The notes: generated by a model not told the origin, from the letters alone. A stretch of DNA of 64,000 bases from Anisus vortex (GCA_949126835.1 OX421497.1:12495132-12559131), one strand, 5' to 3'. Shown: positions 1 to 11,771, counted from the first letter of the stretch. Numbers and translations are program-made.

Positions 1-174
1 ATTCTTCTGTCACTTGTGTTGATAGTCATTTTAAATTGTGCAATTCAATCTCAGGGCTGATCAGTGGATCGTGTGGCCTACAAATGACGAGCACTATAAT
101 TTGGGCAAGTCTGTGGTAATCTAAGAGAAGAAAGAGGGGAAATTGTGGTCCAGCATTTTTAACCTCAATAGACA

Positions 175-385
175 CTGTGGTTTAGTGGCAGGTTGCCGGT
201 TCACCATTCAGAAGGTATAAATTAAAAACTGTTGGGGTAAAAGCGCCAGGTCAAGATGGTGTCCCTGAGTCTACCCAGCTCTGATTTCTGATGGGTAACT
301 GACATTAGTTGGGGGAGGGGGGGTTAATATAGGTGGCTGGCCCCTCAATCCTCTTGTAAGCTGTGGCCAACTTCACAACCTTGTA
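175..385 (+). mobile_element. Degenerate tRNA-derived SINE (family 1)
   Basis: The body shared by the SINEs of this window is present: 'gtgtccctgagtctaccc', then 'agctctgat', a 'gggtaactgacattagttggg' block and a 'ggtggctggcc' block. The tRNA-like head is badly decayed; only a possible box B remnant near 197-207 is left. It is placed by comparison with the best copy at 42955-43212. SINEs encode no protein and depend on a LINE reverse transcriptase. Divergence suggests an old copy. Confidence 0.6.
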
Positions 386-600
386 ACCCAATGAACAAAC
401 ATAATCTGAATTTTTAAATTTTAATTTTCATATCTTTATTGTTTCACTCTTTGTCTATTTGACCAAAAGTTTGAAAGGTTTTTTTTGTTTTTAAAGATTT
501 TTTTTCTTTAATATAAATGTACTTCTGCATATTAAATTATTTTGTTTACATCATGCCATTTGCATAACCTTATTTTACATGGAATGGTTTAAAAATAATA

Positions 601-778
601 ATAATGGTTATTTATATAGCGCTTTTATCCATGCTATTTTTGCGTGCTCAGTGCACTCTAGAAGATTTTTACGTCCACTAGGCCCAAAACTCCTGCAGGG
701 GCAACAGGGATTGGCCAGCGGCGGGGGATAGAACCTGCGACGTGTGGGTTGACAGTCAGGTGAACTAACAGCAGGACC
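601..778 (-). mobile_element. tRNA-derived SINE (family 2)
   Basis: Read on the minus strand, the head has a box A-like stretch and a box B-like 'ggttctatcccc' (here 'gatagaacctgcgacgtg' on the plus strand), followed by a body with 'tttgggcctagtggacgta'. A close relative sits at 13707-13856, and pieces lie inside the hAT copies at 42603-42655 and 62252-62332. The 5' end of the SINE touches the minisatellite that starts at about 776. Confidence 0.6.
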
Positions 779-1099
779 ATCAAGTAATTTTAATGACTTC
801 ACATGAGACCATCAAGTCATTTGAATGGCTTCACATGAGACCATCAAGTCATTTGAATGACTTCACATGAGACCATCAAGTCATTTTAATGACTTCACAT
901 GAGACCATCAAGTCATTTGAATGACTTCACGAGACCATCAAGTCATTTGAATAACTTCACATGAGACCATCAAGTCATTTGAATAACTTCACATGAGACC
1001 ATCAAGTCATTTTAATGACTTCACATGAGACCATCAAGTCATTTGAATAACTTCACATGAGACCATCAAGTCATTTGAATGACTTCACATGAGACCATC
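776..1099. repeat. 32-bp minisatellite of near-palindromes, ten units
   Basis: Ten head-to-tail units of 32 bp (one is 30 bp) begin at about 777, 809, 841, 873, 905, 935, 967, 999, 1031 and 1063. Each holds AAGTCATT, a 2-nt spacer and AATGACTT, an inverted repeat able to form an 8-bp stem. Some units carry AATAACTT, which weakens the stem. The joining sequence is 'cacatgagaccatc'. No protein is likely from this stretch. Confidence 0.9.
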
Positions 1100-2794
1100 A
1101 TACAAGCCAAAACTAAAACTGTTCATCTCCTAAGCCAATCGAACCTGTTTTTTTGTTTTATTATTTTATCCAAATGTTTTTTTTTCTTTGTTATATATTT
1201 GGTTATATATTTGTTTCTCTGCTTGTGTAAATGTTTTTTTTTTAAATTTATTTTTAAATTTATTTATTTTTCTAATCAAACGCTGGGCCAGGTTGCATTC
1301 CATTTGATGCTATACGTGTCCAATCTGGCAAGTCCAATCTGGCATTTACTTCTTATAAAGCCTGCCCAGTGATCTCATGCCTTTCTTTTTTTTTGGCTTG
1401 TCAATACGTATACTTTTCAACGTGCGCCTTTGTATCGTATGTTGTTAGATTTTCCACATGATTTATTTACGCTGTAAGTTTAATGAACATGTTTGGCTGT
1501 AGTACTTTGCTGTAGAGCTGTAATCTTGCTGCATTCATTGTAGTCATGTACTAAATGTTGGTTGACATTAAAAACATTATTACCGATTTTTCGTGTCCCA
1601 CAATGCAATTGAGATGAACACACTGCCCTATATATATTTTTGCGTACTTTTGGCTAGATGCCAAATAATTAATAAAATGATTTTTATTGAAAGCCAGAAA
1701 TTAGATTATGCACAAAAAACACACTTGTTATGTACTTATGGCAAAAAGCCAAGATTGGTGTAGGACGTATGTATGTTTCATGTTTCTAAGTTGTGTATGA
1801 GTTATACGGTATATCCTCATTTGATGCCATTTAATTCAATTACTCATAACTTTAATATGAAGGTTTATGAATATTCAGCATTCACACATGAATAATTATC
1901 AATTTTTTTTTTTAAAGAACAAAAATTAATATTGCTGTGATTGTTGTCTATAGCTGTGGACATCAGAAGGATAGGGAAGGAGGGAATATGCTTTAAAATA
2001 AAACAGAGATGCCCACAAAAAAATGTGTAGAAGAAAACAAAGTTTGGGAGTCTCTGTTCCATACTGTATGACATGTTTGAAAGAAAAACTCTTTAATTAA
2101 TACAAGACTTTTTTAGGGCATTTTTTTTTAAATGTTCAATGTACATGTAAATTGTTTTGTTTTTTAATTTGAAAACCAATGAGACTTATACACTGTTGAT
2201 ATTGGAAGTTGTTTATGATGCATAATCTCTTTCTTATTTTATAACACAAATCTATTTATGCTCACAGCTGATAAAGCTGTCATTTTTGACAGCAGATTCT
2301 TGTATAATGATCCTTTACTGTAGAGAGTTTATAGCTTCTTTCAAAATTTTACTGTTAATTGATGTGTGTTAAAAGTTATATAATAACAAAATCTCACTGT
2401 GTGTTATGGCCTAATGATTAATGTATTCCTAATGATTAATTTATTTCTAATGAATTTCCTTCTATGGTTTACAATTTCCTTTCACCAGAGTCTGTTTCTG
2501 TTTGTCTTTCAACCGACTGTTTTATATCTAAACTTTCTGTAATACTTTTATTTTACTCCTACCACACTTCTTTTGAAGGATTCTTTGTTTTCCTTGACTA
2601 TTTCTGGTGAGGACTAAAATTTCTGGTGCTTTTGGATATTAAAAAAAAATTTTAGTATTGATATTTTTATTATTGATATTTATTCTTTACAGTGTTGATA
2701 TTATTGCCTTTTTTTGTTTGTTGTTGAAAACTTGACAAATATTTCTTGAAACCATTTTTTTAATGCTCTTTTGTTTCATAAGTTGCCTCTTGTA
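1100..2794. other. T-rich stretch without recognisable gene
   Basis: About 1.7 kb of T-rich plus-strand DNA. The short open frames here are low complexity and lack coding signals. A 13-bp motif 'gtccaatctggca' is duplicated near 1319-1345. The base bias and lack of transposons would fit a long 3' UTR of a plus-strand gene ending near 5760, but no exon is visible. Confidence 0.5.
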
Positions 2795-2875
2795 TTAACT
2801 CTTTCTATACGTAAAATCAAGCAGAGCCATAACGTTACGGCATACAGTATGGCAAAACGTATCAAAAGAGTTTAA
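2795..2875. mobile_element. 81-bp TTAA-flanked mini inverted-repeat element
   Basis: TTAA occurs at both ends (2795-2798 and 2872-2875), with imperfect inverted ends: ACTCTTTC-TATACGT on the left against ACGTAT-CAAAAGAGT on the right. Length with both TTAA copies is exactly 81 bp, the same as the elements at 46839-46919 and 52094-52174, although the interior is different. TTAA duplication is the hallmark of piggyBac-type transposases, so this may be a very small non-autonomous relative. Confidence 0.5.
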
Positions 2876-3439
2876 AAAAAACTGTAACTTTTTCCTCTGC
2901 TAACATTTCTTTCATTGATTGTTAAGTGATGCTCAAATGATTTTGTGGACTCTACAATTCATGGAATAGTTTCAATTCATCCTGAGCTCACATGTGAACT
3001 TGTTTTGATACAACAAGCTTGTCCGGCTGGGTTAGCATGTAGGCTGCTGTCCCTGGTCTCAGAGTTGAACGTATAAAAAGTGGATTGTTATGCGGGCATA
3101 AGGTGAAGTTGCCATGTCATGACCGCAGTAAATAAATTCAATTCAAAAGCATGGTCATGTCCCACCCTAAAAGGAATTTTTTTAAATGTCTACATTGTGA
3201 CATGCAATTTTCTGAGGTGTAAATGAATATTTAGTTTTGTACTGCCAACATTCCATTGATGTTCAAATTTTGTCAACTTTTCAAGTTATAGATTTTACCC
3301 AGCACTATATTCACTTGACAACTCCAAAATGTTACATGGGTGTTAGAAAACTCCCAAAAAGGATCTAGGAGTTTTAATTTTGTTGACTACCCTAAATGAT
3401 ATCTTCAATGAAGGCAACACATTTTTTTGACTCAGTATT

Positions 3440-3797
3440 TCTTGCATGTAATTCTACTCAATATGTCATACTGTAATTCTACTCAATATTTCATACATGT
3501 CATTTGACTCAATATTTCATATGTGTAATTCTACTCAATATTTTATACACGTAATTCTACTCAATATTTCTTACATGTAATTCTATACAATATTTCATAC
3601 ATGTAATTCTACTCAATATTTCATACATGTAATTCTACTCAATAATTCATACATGTAATTCTACTCAATAATTCATACATGTAATTCTACTCAATAATTC
3701 AGACATGTAATTCTACTCAATAATTCATACATGTAATTTTAGTCACTACATCCTTGTAATTTGATTCAATATTTCAAACATGTAATTCAGCTCAATA
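3440..3797. repeat. 26-bp AT-rich minisatellite, about 14 units
   Basis: Fourteen imperfect copies of a 26-bp unit centred on 'catgtaattctactcaata' are arranged head to tail. The central copies (about 3600-3735) are nearly identical; the outer ones are more diverged, as expected of expansion and correction from the middle. Confidence 0.9.
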
Positions 3798-4194
3798 CTT
3801 ATCATTCCATGTTACACTCTTCAATGACCTTTGTCCTCATGGCCCTTTAGAAATCACTTTGAAAACTAAAACCTTTTTTTTTTCTTTTTTTTTTTTGTTA
3901 GCACAAGAATTGTATGTTTTATTTGAATGTAACAAATCTGTTTTCGTGTGTTTATGGTGCGGACAGGTTGTAAATCAGTGTAGATGATGTTTCAGAGCAT
4001 TAGAATTTGTTTATCTTGTACAGCTTTACATTTGTCATCGTTGAGGTATGGAAGAACTAAATGAACTATATTTTTACAAATATTGTTGTTGTCACTAGTC
4101 AGAAAACTTGCTGTATTTTCCACATTGCTTTAATTTTATGAATTTTGATTGTTATTTTTTGTGTTTTTTTTTTTTTAATTTAGTCCATGTTACC

Positions 4195-4305
4195 TAAACA
4201 TGAAGGTCATGTGACCTATGCATGTATTACATGATATTTAACACAAAGGTAATGTGACCTAATGTGACCTAAACACAAAGGTAATGTGACCTAAACACAA
4301 AGGTT
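4195..4305. repeat. Short 22-bp repeat
   Basis: Copies of 'gacctaaacacaaaggtaat' and decayed relatives lie in about 110 bp; the last two are exact. No gene is seen around it. Confidence 0.6.
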
Positions 4306-4489
4306 AGCTCATCTTTTTTTTGTGTTTTGCTTTGTAACTGTCTAGTGTGCACAAAGAAAGGTTCAACAACATTTTGTTTGTCAGCTGGTAATTTGTACAC
4401 ATGACCCTCCCCACTGAAACTTTGTCTTACCTCCCTTTGCACCATTGGGGCATTCTGGGTCTTTTATTTTTACTCCTTTTCTCCTTGCA

Positions 4490-5060
4490 TTGTCTGTCTG
4501 CTTGCTTGTAAAACTTTGCATTGATTTTTTGACCACTTCTCGTCATCCAATCGAGCTGAAACTTGGGCAGCAGACTTGTGGCGACTAACAATACATGCTA
4601 TCAAATTTTCAGTTAAAAAAACTTAATTATACTATAATTATGATTTTCTTTTGAAAATTTAATGGTTGGTTTTGGTTTCACGTTGAAAATGCTGGTCCAA
4701 CTTTTTATGGGTTTACGTCTCAAAGCTAGAAAATAAAATGCGCTGAGATTGTTTTTTTATGGCGGCATCAAACTTTGCGCTCTAGCTTTGTGAATGAAGG
4801 GAAAAAAATAATTTATGTTTACATTGGTCTCGTGTTTTTGTTAAAGCCGTACAAATGTTCACAGAAATCAGAAACCGGTATTTAAAAAAAAAAATGCGGA
4901 ATCGTTATAATTATATATGTATTTGCCGAAATTACCGATTCAAAATTTTAGTGTGGAAATTCATAAGGTATGATACTTATAAATTATTTAATTACATGAT
5001 GGTAAACTTAGTTTACTAGTTTACAAAGAAAGGGAGTATAGTATAATAAAAACTTGTTTT
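4490..5060 (+). repeat. Dispersed repeat, inverted relative at 16370-16560
   Basis: The segment with 'gctgagattgttttttta' and 'gtgaatgaagggaaaaaaa' around 4743-4813 is matched in reverse complement near 16410-16480, and a 'ggaattcctacatg'-like motif lies in the same neighbourhood there. Two diverged copies mean a dispersed element of unknown class. There is no coding sequence or clear terminus. Confidence 0.45.
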
Positions 5061-5510
5061 TTATGGGTTAGTTTTTTGTGTGTTAAATTTACCCCTCTTT
5101 TCCTCCCACCCTCTGCCCCAGTCCCTCTTCCCCCTATTCCCGGTTTTGTTAAGAAGTAAAATTTGTGTGCCTCTAGTCGCTAATGTTGAATAATTTGCTT
5201 TTAGTTTCTGTGTTCTTGTTTTTTTCTATTTAAACTTTATGTAAATGTAACTTAATATAAAGTATAATTATTTATTTTATTTGTACAAGCACTATGTATG
5301 TATATAAATATATATATAAATGTTTTAAAATTGTTAGTGTGCTAAATTGGTAATTCAGGGCGTAAAATGGTACCTTAAAAGGTATGCAGCTATGGGACGT
5401 GTTTGTTGAAAGGCAGCTCAATGCTAGTTGAATTAATAAATTGATCCACTGCATCTATTTACTGCCATGGCTCTAAAACACTGTCAAGATATTTCTCATA
5501 ATAATTTTAT

Positions 5511-5530
5511 GGTGGGGGGGGGGGGGGGGC
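5511..5530. repeat. Poly-G tract
   Basis: About 18 consecutive G residues. Similar G or C homopolymers of 10-20 nt recur at about 7793, 20409, 38897, 39468, 39831, 46231, 48130, 48822, 50631 and 51270. They are prone to length error in sequencing and to slippage in cells. Confidence 0.9.
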
Positions 5531-5739
5531 ATTTTATAGATGTATTGTATTGTGATTGGTGACTTATTGTAGATACTTTAGCATTTAAATTTTTACTGAA
5601 TCTATTTTACAATGTTGGAGAACGTTTTTTCTTTTGTTTCACAGAAATTTTTTTTGTATATTTTTTTGGAATCATCTGAACATTTTGTATTTACCAATTC
5701 GTGGGTTGTTTATTTGACTGGAATGTACAGAAAGAATCA

Positions 5740-5792
5740 ATTAAAGGGAGTTGAATCACAAGCAGATTCTTGTTGTTTTTATTGTGTGTTTT
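5740..5792 (+). terminator. Candidate polyadenylation site
   Basis: ATTAAA at 5740-5745 is followed after 13 bases by CACA (5757-5760) and then by the GU-rich stretch 'ttgttgtttttattgtgtg' (5770-5788). This is the normal order of signal, cleavage site and downstream element of an animal mRNA 3' end. It lies at the end of a transposon-poor T-rich region. No linked exon is seen, so chance is possible. Confidence 0.4.
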
Positions 5793-5879
5793 GATAACCA
5801 CTGTTATATTGGTGAGGGTGACTTGATTATTTATTAGGTCACTGGAAGACTCTATTGTGTTATATGTCTTCTATGTGTT

Positions 5880-6185
5880 ATGATTTTTTTATGCACGGTC
5901 CTTCTATAAAGAAGATTATTGCGTCCTACGCTCATTCGTGGCCTGAGTCTAGCCTTGCATCTTTATTAGGGTTTTAAATGATGTCAAGTTACTGGTTTTC
6001 CTGGTTTGTTCAGGTAACCCATTCCATGCGCGGACGCCACTCGGGAAGAAGATTACTTATATGCATTTGTTCTCACATAAGGGATAAGGAAAGTGATTTT
6101 GCCCTTAGGTTTATCTGAGCATTGCAACAGTTTGCTATCGGGATCTATTTTTAAATTAGAGTTTAATGCCTTATGTATTATTACT
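5880..6185 (-). pseudogene. CR1/Jockey-like LINE 3' end, C-terminal RT remnant
   Basis: The minus strand encodes, across frame breaks, the C-terminus typical of CR1/Jockey-type LINEs: a 'LIPYVRTNAYK' block, a 'WN(G/S)LPEQ'-like block and 'KPVT..HHLK', then the tail 'gcgtaggacgcaataat' and 'aaggaccgtgc'. The same tail recurs at 18466, 41640, 47868, 49625 and 54000, so this is an abundant 5'-truncated family. Stops and frameshifts show it is dead. The hAT element at 6201 starts just beside it. Confidence 0.6.
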
Positions 6186-6200
6186 ACTTTACTCTTTGCT

Positions 6201-7377
6201 TTTCTGTCCTCTTCCTAAGGCATGCGTGCCAAACTTGGCACGCAGAGTAATTTTCAATGGCACGCGAGAGACCTACAATAAAAATTTTTTTAATTGAACA
6301 ACATTTTCTGGTTCTGAATGAGGAAAACGGACTGTTGAAGCCGATGTTTCTGAATGACATAGCGTCACATTTTAGTGAGTTAAACTTGCATTTACAAGGG
6401 CCACTGGAATAGATTGCATTCATCCAAGTACTCAAAGCAGAGTTTTCTAACCAAAGGCAAGACTTTCAAAAATGGGCATCCAAATGTATCAGTTTGCGGT
6501 GAAAATCTGAAAGGAAGCTGCTTGGCTTAGAATGATTGGGCTACAAGTTATAACTTTAAAATGAACAAACTTTTAAAAGTATTTGAAAATTGTATAAAAA
6601 TATTGTATGACTAAAATATGTATATTTTCAAACATTACATTAACTACCCAGTTTGTATGATTACTAGGTATCTATTCCGCTTAATGATAAATATCATATA
6701 ATCAACACAGGATTAAACACATTAATTAAAGGACATCTCAATAAACTGAGATCACAATATAATTAATATTAGTAATTATTAGATCCTCGTCTTGAGTACC
6801 CAATGATAATATTTAGACAATAATACCATAATAATACCAATTACCATAAATGTGAAAGTTAAGTAGACTAATAATATATTGTATTTGATATAAATGCAAA
6901 TAAAAAGGGAAATAATCACAGACACGTTAATTTTTTCATTAAATATAAAACACTTGAACTATTTTCTCTGTAAATCTCCTTCGCTTCTGGCCTTGACCTT
7001 GCTCTTGCTTTTAAAAGTATACTAGAACAGGTTGACTTTTAGGCTGTTGGCACGCAGAGTGATTTAGGCAGTGCTTTTTTTTTGTGACGGTACGCACCAG
7101 TAGGCTACTGCGTACCGGCACCTTTTTCAATGTGGGGAAAAAATTATAACTTTTCTTGTATTTTAACGTTTATTATTGATTTATTATATTATTTTTTGTT
7201 ATAATTGAATTATTTTAAAATTGTGCGCAATATGAATTAAAATATAAAATGCGAAACTGCTTTAAAAGTTAGGCAATCCATCACTGAGTACCGGCACCTA
7301 TTTTTTTTTTACAAAAAAAGCACTGGATTTAGGAATCCTAGTTTGGCACACTGTTAGCAAAAGGTTGCCGACCCCTG
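6201..7377 (+). mobile_element. Non-autonomous hAT element A, with nested MITE
   Basis: The right end 'aggttgccgacccctg' is the reverse complement of the hAT-type terminus CAGGGGTCGGCAACCT found many times in this window; it is followed by CTCTAGTG (7378-7385). The left terminus is decayed but the subterminal 'gcatgcgtgccaaacttggc' is intact. The AT-rich interior aligns with elements at 8026, 21179 and 40798. There is no transposase frame, so it would have needed an enzyme supplied elsewhere. A 257-bp hAT MITE is inserted at 7069-7325. Confidence 0.8.
7069..7325. mobile_element. 257-bp hAT MITE nested in element A
   Basis: Termini CAGTGCTTTTTTT and AAAAAAAGCACTG are inverted repeats, and the element is flanked by a perfect 8-bp duplication GATTTAGG (7061-7068 and 7326-7333). 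Removing the insert and one copy restores the host hAT sequence 'gatttaggaatcctag'. The subterminal 'gtacgcacc' and 'gtaccggcacc' blocks are also inverted. Too short to code; clearly younger than element A. Confidence 0.92.
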
Positions 7378-8025
7378 CTCTAGTGTAATCTAGGTTTAGT
7401 GATTCTGTCTTGAATAACCCTTTTTTTTATTTAAAATGCGTTTTTTAGGTGTTTTTTTTTCGCCAAGCAAATCATATCAATAATTTATCCAGGATTGCGA
7501 AGTGGGGAAAAGGATGGGGGAGGGGTGGGAATAAATAGGGGGAGGTTGGAAGGAAATAAATCTAACCCTGGAAATTACAGACATGTTTCCCTTACAAGCG
7601 TGGCATGCAAAATACTTGAACACATAATATAATATTGTAGGCCTAAATCCCACAGACAAACATAATGCTCTGTGTCCACACTTACATCCAATCCGGGTAT
7701 TTTGAATCATCCGTATTAGTCCGGTACCCCGGTATTTTCGAGAGTCGGAATCAAGGTATGCAACTCTTAACAGAGACCTGGTCTTTCTAGCCACCCCCCC
7801 CCCCTTTTTTTATATGGCTATCTGTATGTTAATGCTATTGTTTTTTTTGTTTAATTTAAGTCTTATTATCAGGGTTATCTTTTGGATATGAATGTAGCAT
7901 CAATTAATAATATATATATATAGGTCTATAATATATATTTCTACAATATTTTAAATAAAACATAACTTACATTTGAACTCTATTCAAGGTGACCTACCCC
8001 AATTAAAGTGACCAACCCTCTACTC

Positions 8026-9625
8026 CAGGGATGGGCTACCTTTTGCTAACAGTGTGCCAAACTAGGATTTCTAAGTAATTCAGCATTTCAACTTCCTAAA
8101 AGTCAACCTTCTTCATTATACTATTTAATATAATTATTTTTATATGTCATCAACTCCATAGCAAGACCAATATTTTATTACTAAACTTTCACATGTATGG
8201 TAATTATTATCTAAAAATTATTATTTGTTAGTCAAGATGAGGATCCAACATCTGCATGTTATTTATAATTTATCTCAGTTTAACTGAGACTCCTTTAATG
8301 CGTTTAATACTTTATGTTATTATAGGAACACTATCGTCAAGCGGAATAGTTACGTAGTAGGCTAATCATACAAACTGGCTAGTTTATGTAATGTTTAAAA
8401 TATACATATAGCCTACATTCTTTAGTCATAAAAATTTATATAACTTTCACATATTATTTTACAGTTTGATCATTAAAAGTTAAAAATTGGAAGCCATATT
8501 TTTGTTTATAAAAGAAAATAAAACAAATATTAGCTCAAATAAAACGGGTTAATTATATCCCTTTAATTAAAAAAACGTTTCCACATTTGATGCAATAGTG
8601 GTGCCAAACAAGTTATGTTTTGTAATATAACAAATATTTCTGACTAATTATTATTTCTTTTTATAAATCCAACATTATGGTATGCATTACAAGATGTAAG
8701 TAGGCCTATTAGAAGATTAAAATAATTTACGTTAAACAGTTGTAAATAAACATCTCCTGCATTAATTGTTTGTCCATTTAAGGAGTTGATATTTTAAACA
8801 TTAATAATCACAAAAATTACTTAATATAATGTTATTAAATAAGTCTCTTATATTTATTAAAGCATGTAAATAAATGTGTTTTAGAATTATATATGTTTAA
8901 TTAAAGAAGATTAGCATACAAACTTTTTTAAATGTAATTAGTCTGTATCAATTAATGTGTGGTCAAGTGTTGGTGACCTCTTTCTATGCTTAAAACAGCT
9001 TTCATGTTCAACAAAATCTGTTCACAAGTGTAAATTGAACCAAAAGCTGAAAGTAAAAGAACGAATGCCTAGCAGTTAAGAATAGCAGATGACTTTCCTA
9101 AGTAGTTTTTTTTTCATAGATTTGTTTCCGCAAATGGGCATATTTGGAAGCCCATTTTTTTAATGTTTCAAATTCAACTTGCTGCATTTTAAAATCGCCA
9201 ATATCCCTCCAATTAAAAAGGATCTACATCTAAAATGGTTGTAGTAGGCCTAATATCAAACCAATTAGGCTTGATGTGGTATGAAAAATGAGTCCATCAA
9301 TTTTAAAGTCGTGCCTTTAACTCCGCTTTGATTGCTTCTATGTGCTTCTGAAAAAGCCCAACTATCTATCTTAATATATGCCTTAATATAGGAATGTATG
9401 TGTAGTAAAATGTTTTGAAATTGATTTCACGGCAAGATAAGTCCAGTTCCAACAGTCCTTGTAAATGCAAGCTCAACTCACTGAAATGTGTCGCCATGTC
9501 ATTCAGAAACATTGCCTTCAACGGTCAGTTTACCTAATTAATAAAAAAACACCTCTTGTCGGTCTCTCGCGTGCCATTGAAAATCGCTCTGCGTACCAAG
9601 TTTTACATTAGGTTGCCGAACCCTG
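8026..9625 (-). mobile_element. Non-autonomous hAT element B
   Basis: CAGGGATGGGCTACC at the left and GGTTGCCGAACCCTG at the right are inverted termini of the same hAT family as element A, in the opposite orientation. Flanks are CTCTACTC (8018-8025) and CTCTTCTC (9626-9633), an 8-bp duplication with one mismatch. At 1.6 kb it is among the longest copies here, yet no transposase is recognisable in its AT-rich interior. Internal subterminal blocks such as 'cgcgtgccattgaaaatcgc' match the other copies. Confidence 0.88.
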
Positions 9626-9893
9626 CTCTTCTCTGTTACCCAGCCTGTTCAATGTTAACCCTTCCACCACCACCCCTCCTTTTTTCTTTCAAACTTTACA
9701 ATTATTGATTAACTATTGTATTGTTGTTGTTTTGTTGTCCATATTAGCCCAGCGTAGGAACACAAGGGAGTTAACCATGATGTCTAAATGTTTTTCTTAA
9801 ATAAACCGAATTACTCTCCTTAGGCCTCCGAGATTTAACAAATTAAATAACTAGTGTTGCTTATGTAACAAACAATCCTTGATCAGTGCCCTC

Positions 9894-10086
9894 ACATAGG
9901 GGGGAGGCGGGGGCGCAGAGAAGGGGCATATGCTCAGGGGCGACACTTCCGGGGGGGGGGCGGAAAATTTAGTCTAAATAAGCTCATAGTTATAGCAAAT
10001 ATAGCACTAAACAAGCAGTTACAGTATGCAAAGGGCGGCGCAGAAACGTTTGCCCAGGGGCGTTACATAAGCTTGTAAAGGCTCTG
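9894..10086. mobile_element. 193-bp G-rich hAT MITE in a hAT transposase
   Basis: It starts CAGTGCCCTCACATAGG and ends with 'cttgtaaaggctctg', whose reverse complement begins CAGAGCC. Flanks are TCCTTGAT (9886-9893) and TACTTGAT (10087-10094), an 8-bp duplication with one mismatch. The interior is G-rich ('aggggcgacacttcc') followed by 'tagcactaaacaagcagtt'. A sister copy with a perfect duplication lies at 41234-41415. It interrupts the transposase remnant that follows. Confidence 0.88.
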
Positions 10087-10976
10087 TACTTGATGAAATT
10101 GCCATCTGAAAAACGCTTGTTATTTTTATATAATTATGTATGACAGATCCAGTTTCGGCATATTGAACTGAAGACTTCAAATTTTTCACCAGTTTCTGCA
10201 ATTTGCTTTCCGTCTCTTCGGCTGTTAAATTGTATCCGAAATTGGAAGGTTTTGTTTGATGTCTTTTAAAATTGTACTCCTTGAAGACAGCTATTGACTC
10301 ACGACACAAGGAGCAAACTGATTCGCTACCAACAGTACTTAGTTGTTCATTCATCATTAGAACACGGCATTCATCTTCAATTTTACTATTTTTTTTTTTT
10401 TAAAGTCACTCGTTGTTTTAATAAAAGTACAAAACTTAAAAAGAAACAAAACATACTTCCGACTGTGTATCATAATGTATGAGTGTATGAAAATAAAATA
10501 TTTGAAAAACAAGGAGTAAACTCAGAAAATAAAATTTTAGAAATATATCAAGACTACTAGTACTAGAAAAATAAATTAATTAGAACATTTAAAAAAAACC
10601 TTTTTCATTTAATGTTTTCTTGTAACAATTTTTTTTAAAATATTCATTTGAGAAATATCTGATTTTCATAAAAATTATGTATTAAAATATTTCTCTGTAT
10701 TAAAATCGATAAATTAGCATTTTAGCATTATTTTACGAAGGTATAGGACTGTTTAGGCTACAAAAAAATGGCATTTTATAAAGATGTGCTAGGAAAATTT
10801 ATGAACAATCATTCATAACGTAATTCGAAATTCTGTAAAATTGAACAGAATAACTTAAAAAACGATGAATTTTTTTTTTTACATTTCTAAAGGTAAATTA
10901 ATTATAAATTTAAAATGACGGCCGCTTCAGTTGGCGAGCAGCACCCGACCAGCGGACCATAGTTTGCCAACCCCTG
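10087..10976 (-). pseudogene. hAT transposase N-terminal remnant (BED-type zinc finger)
   Basis: On the minus strand, 10357 down to 10087 encodes a stretch with CSLCRESIAVFKEYNFKRH, the signature of the BED-like zinc finger at the N-terminus of ZBED5/GTF2IRD2-like hAT transposases, then a basic 'KLQKLVKNLKSS' segment. The last His of the finger is replaced (KRHQTKP). The frame is cut at 10087 by the MITE. The 5' terminus of the element is probably AGTTTGCCAACCCCTG at 10961-10976 (reverse complement CAGGGGTTGGCAAACT). The catalytic domain is not found here, so it is non-functional. Confidence 0.75.
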
Positions 10977-10984
10977 GGTAAGAC

Positions 10985-11304
10985 TGTTGATAGCCCTCGA
11001 CAGCTATTTCGTGGCGATGTCCACTGTGTACAAACACGAGACACTGAAATGAAAAGGCGAGCCACGGGTTGGGGGCTAGTGTACCCCTAGAAGTAGAGAC
11101 CTCCCACAGAGAAAGCTTTTAAAGAGAAAACAAAACAAGCATCCTAAGCCCTTCTATTCTTTAGGCACAGAGGTAGTCACTGTCAAAGGGGATTAAAATA
11201 CTGTAAATCCCTCTATTCCTTTCAAGTATCAGGGCTGGTTTCAGTGAGACTGACACCCGCTTATATAAGGTGCTTTTGGGAAAGGGAGGGGTGGGGGAGG
11301 GAGG
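10985..11304. other. No recognisable feature
   Basis: About 320 bp of mixed composition between two transposon fragments. Nothing is supported beyond a purine-rich 'gggaaagggaggggtggg' stretch near 11279. Confidence 0.4.
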
Positions 11305-11771
11305 TCTTTGACCTTCACCAGCCTATGTAACGCCCCAGGGCAAAAGTTTCAGCGACGCCCCCTTGCATACTGTAACTGCTTTGTTTAGTGCCTGCGCTTT
11401 GACGCTTTGTTAATTATTATGATTACATTTTATAATGCAATTTTTTATTAAGAATATTTTTTAAATTGAATGGTGCGTTTCATATTATAAAATAAAAGAT
11501 TATTCAATCTTTTATGAAATCTTTGTGAGCCTATTACAAGTGAAACATTTGTATAAAACAGTTTGAGTATAAGTGTACATAAATAAGAAGTTAACTTATA
11601 CTAACTTTATTCATAATTTCTTTTGTTCACAATTTGTGTTTCAAATTTATTTCCACTTCGACTCTCCTCAAATTTCTGGTTTGAACTTAGGTTATATTTT
11701 TCCGCTCCTTGAAGCATAAGTGTCGCCCCCGGGCATATACCCCCTCTGCCCTCCCCTTTGTGAGACCACTG
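11305..11771 (-). mobile_element. Diverged relative of the G-rich hAT MITE
   Basis: The right end, read in reverse, begins CAGTGGTCTCACAAAGGGG and continues into 'gggggcgacactt', like the MITEs at 9894 and 41234. The left part 'tatgtaacgccccagggc' and 'atactgtaactgctt' matches their other end in reverse complement. The middle is about 270 bp longer and AT-rich, so this may be a longer parent form. No clear target duplication was found. Confidence 0.65.
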
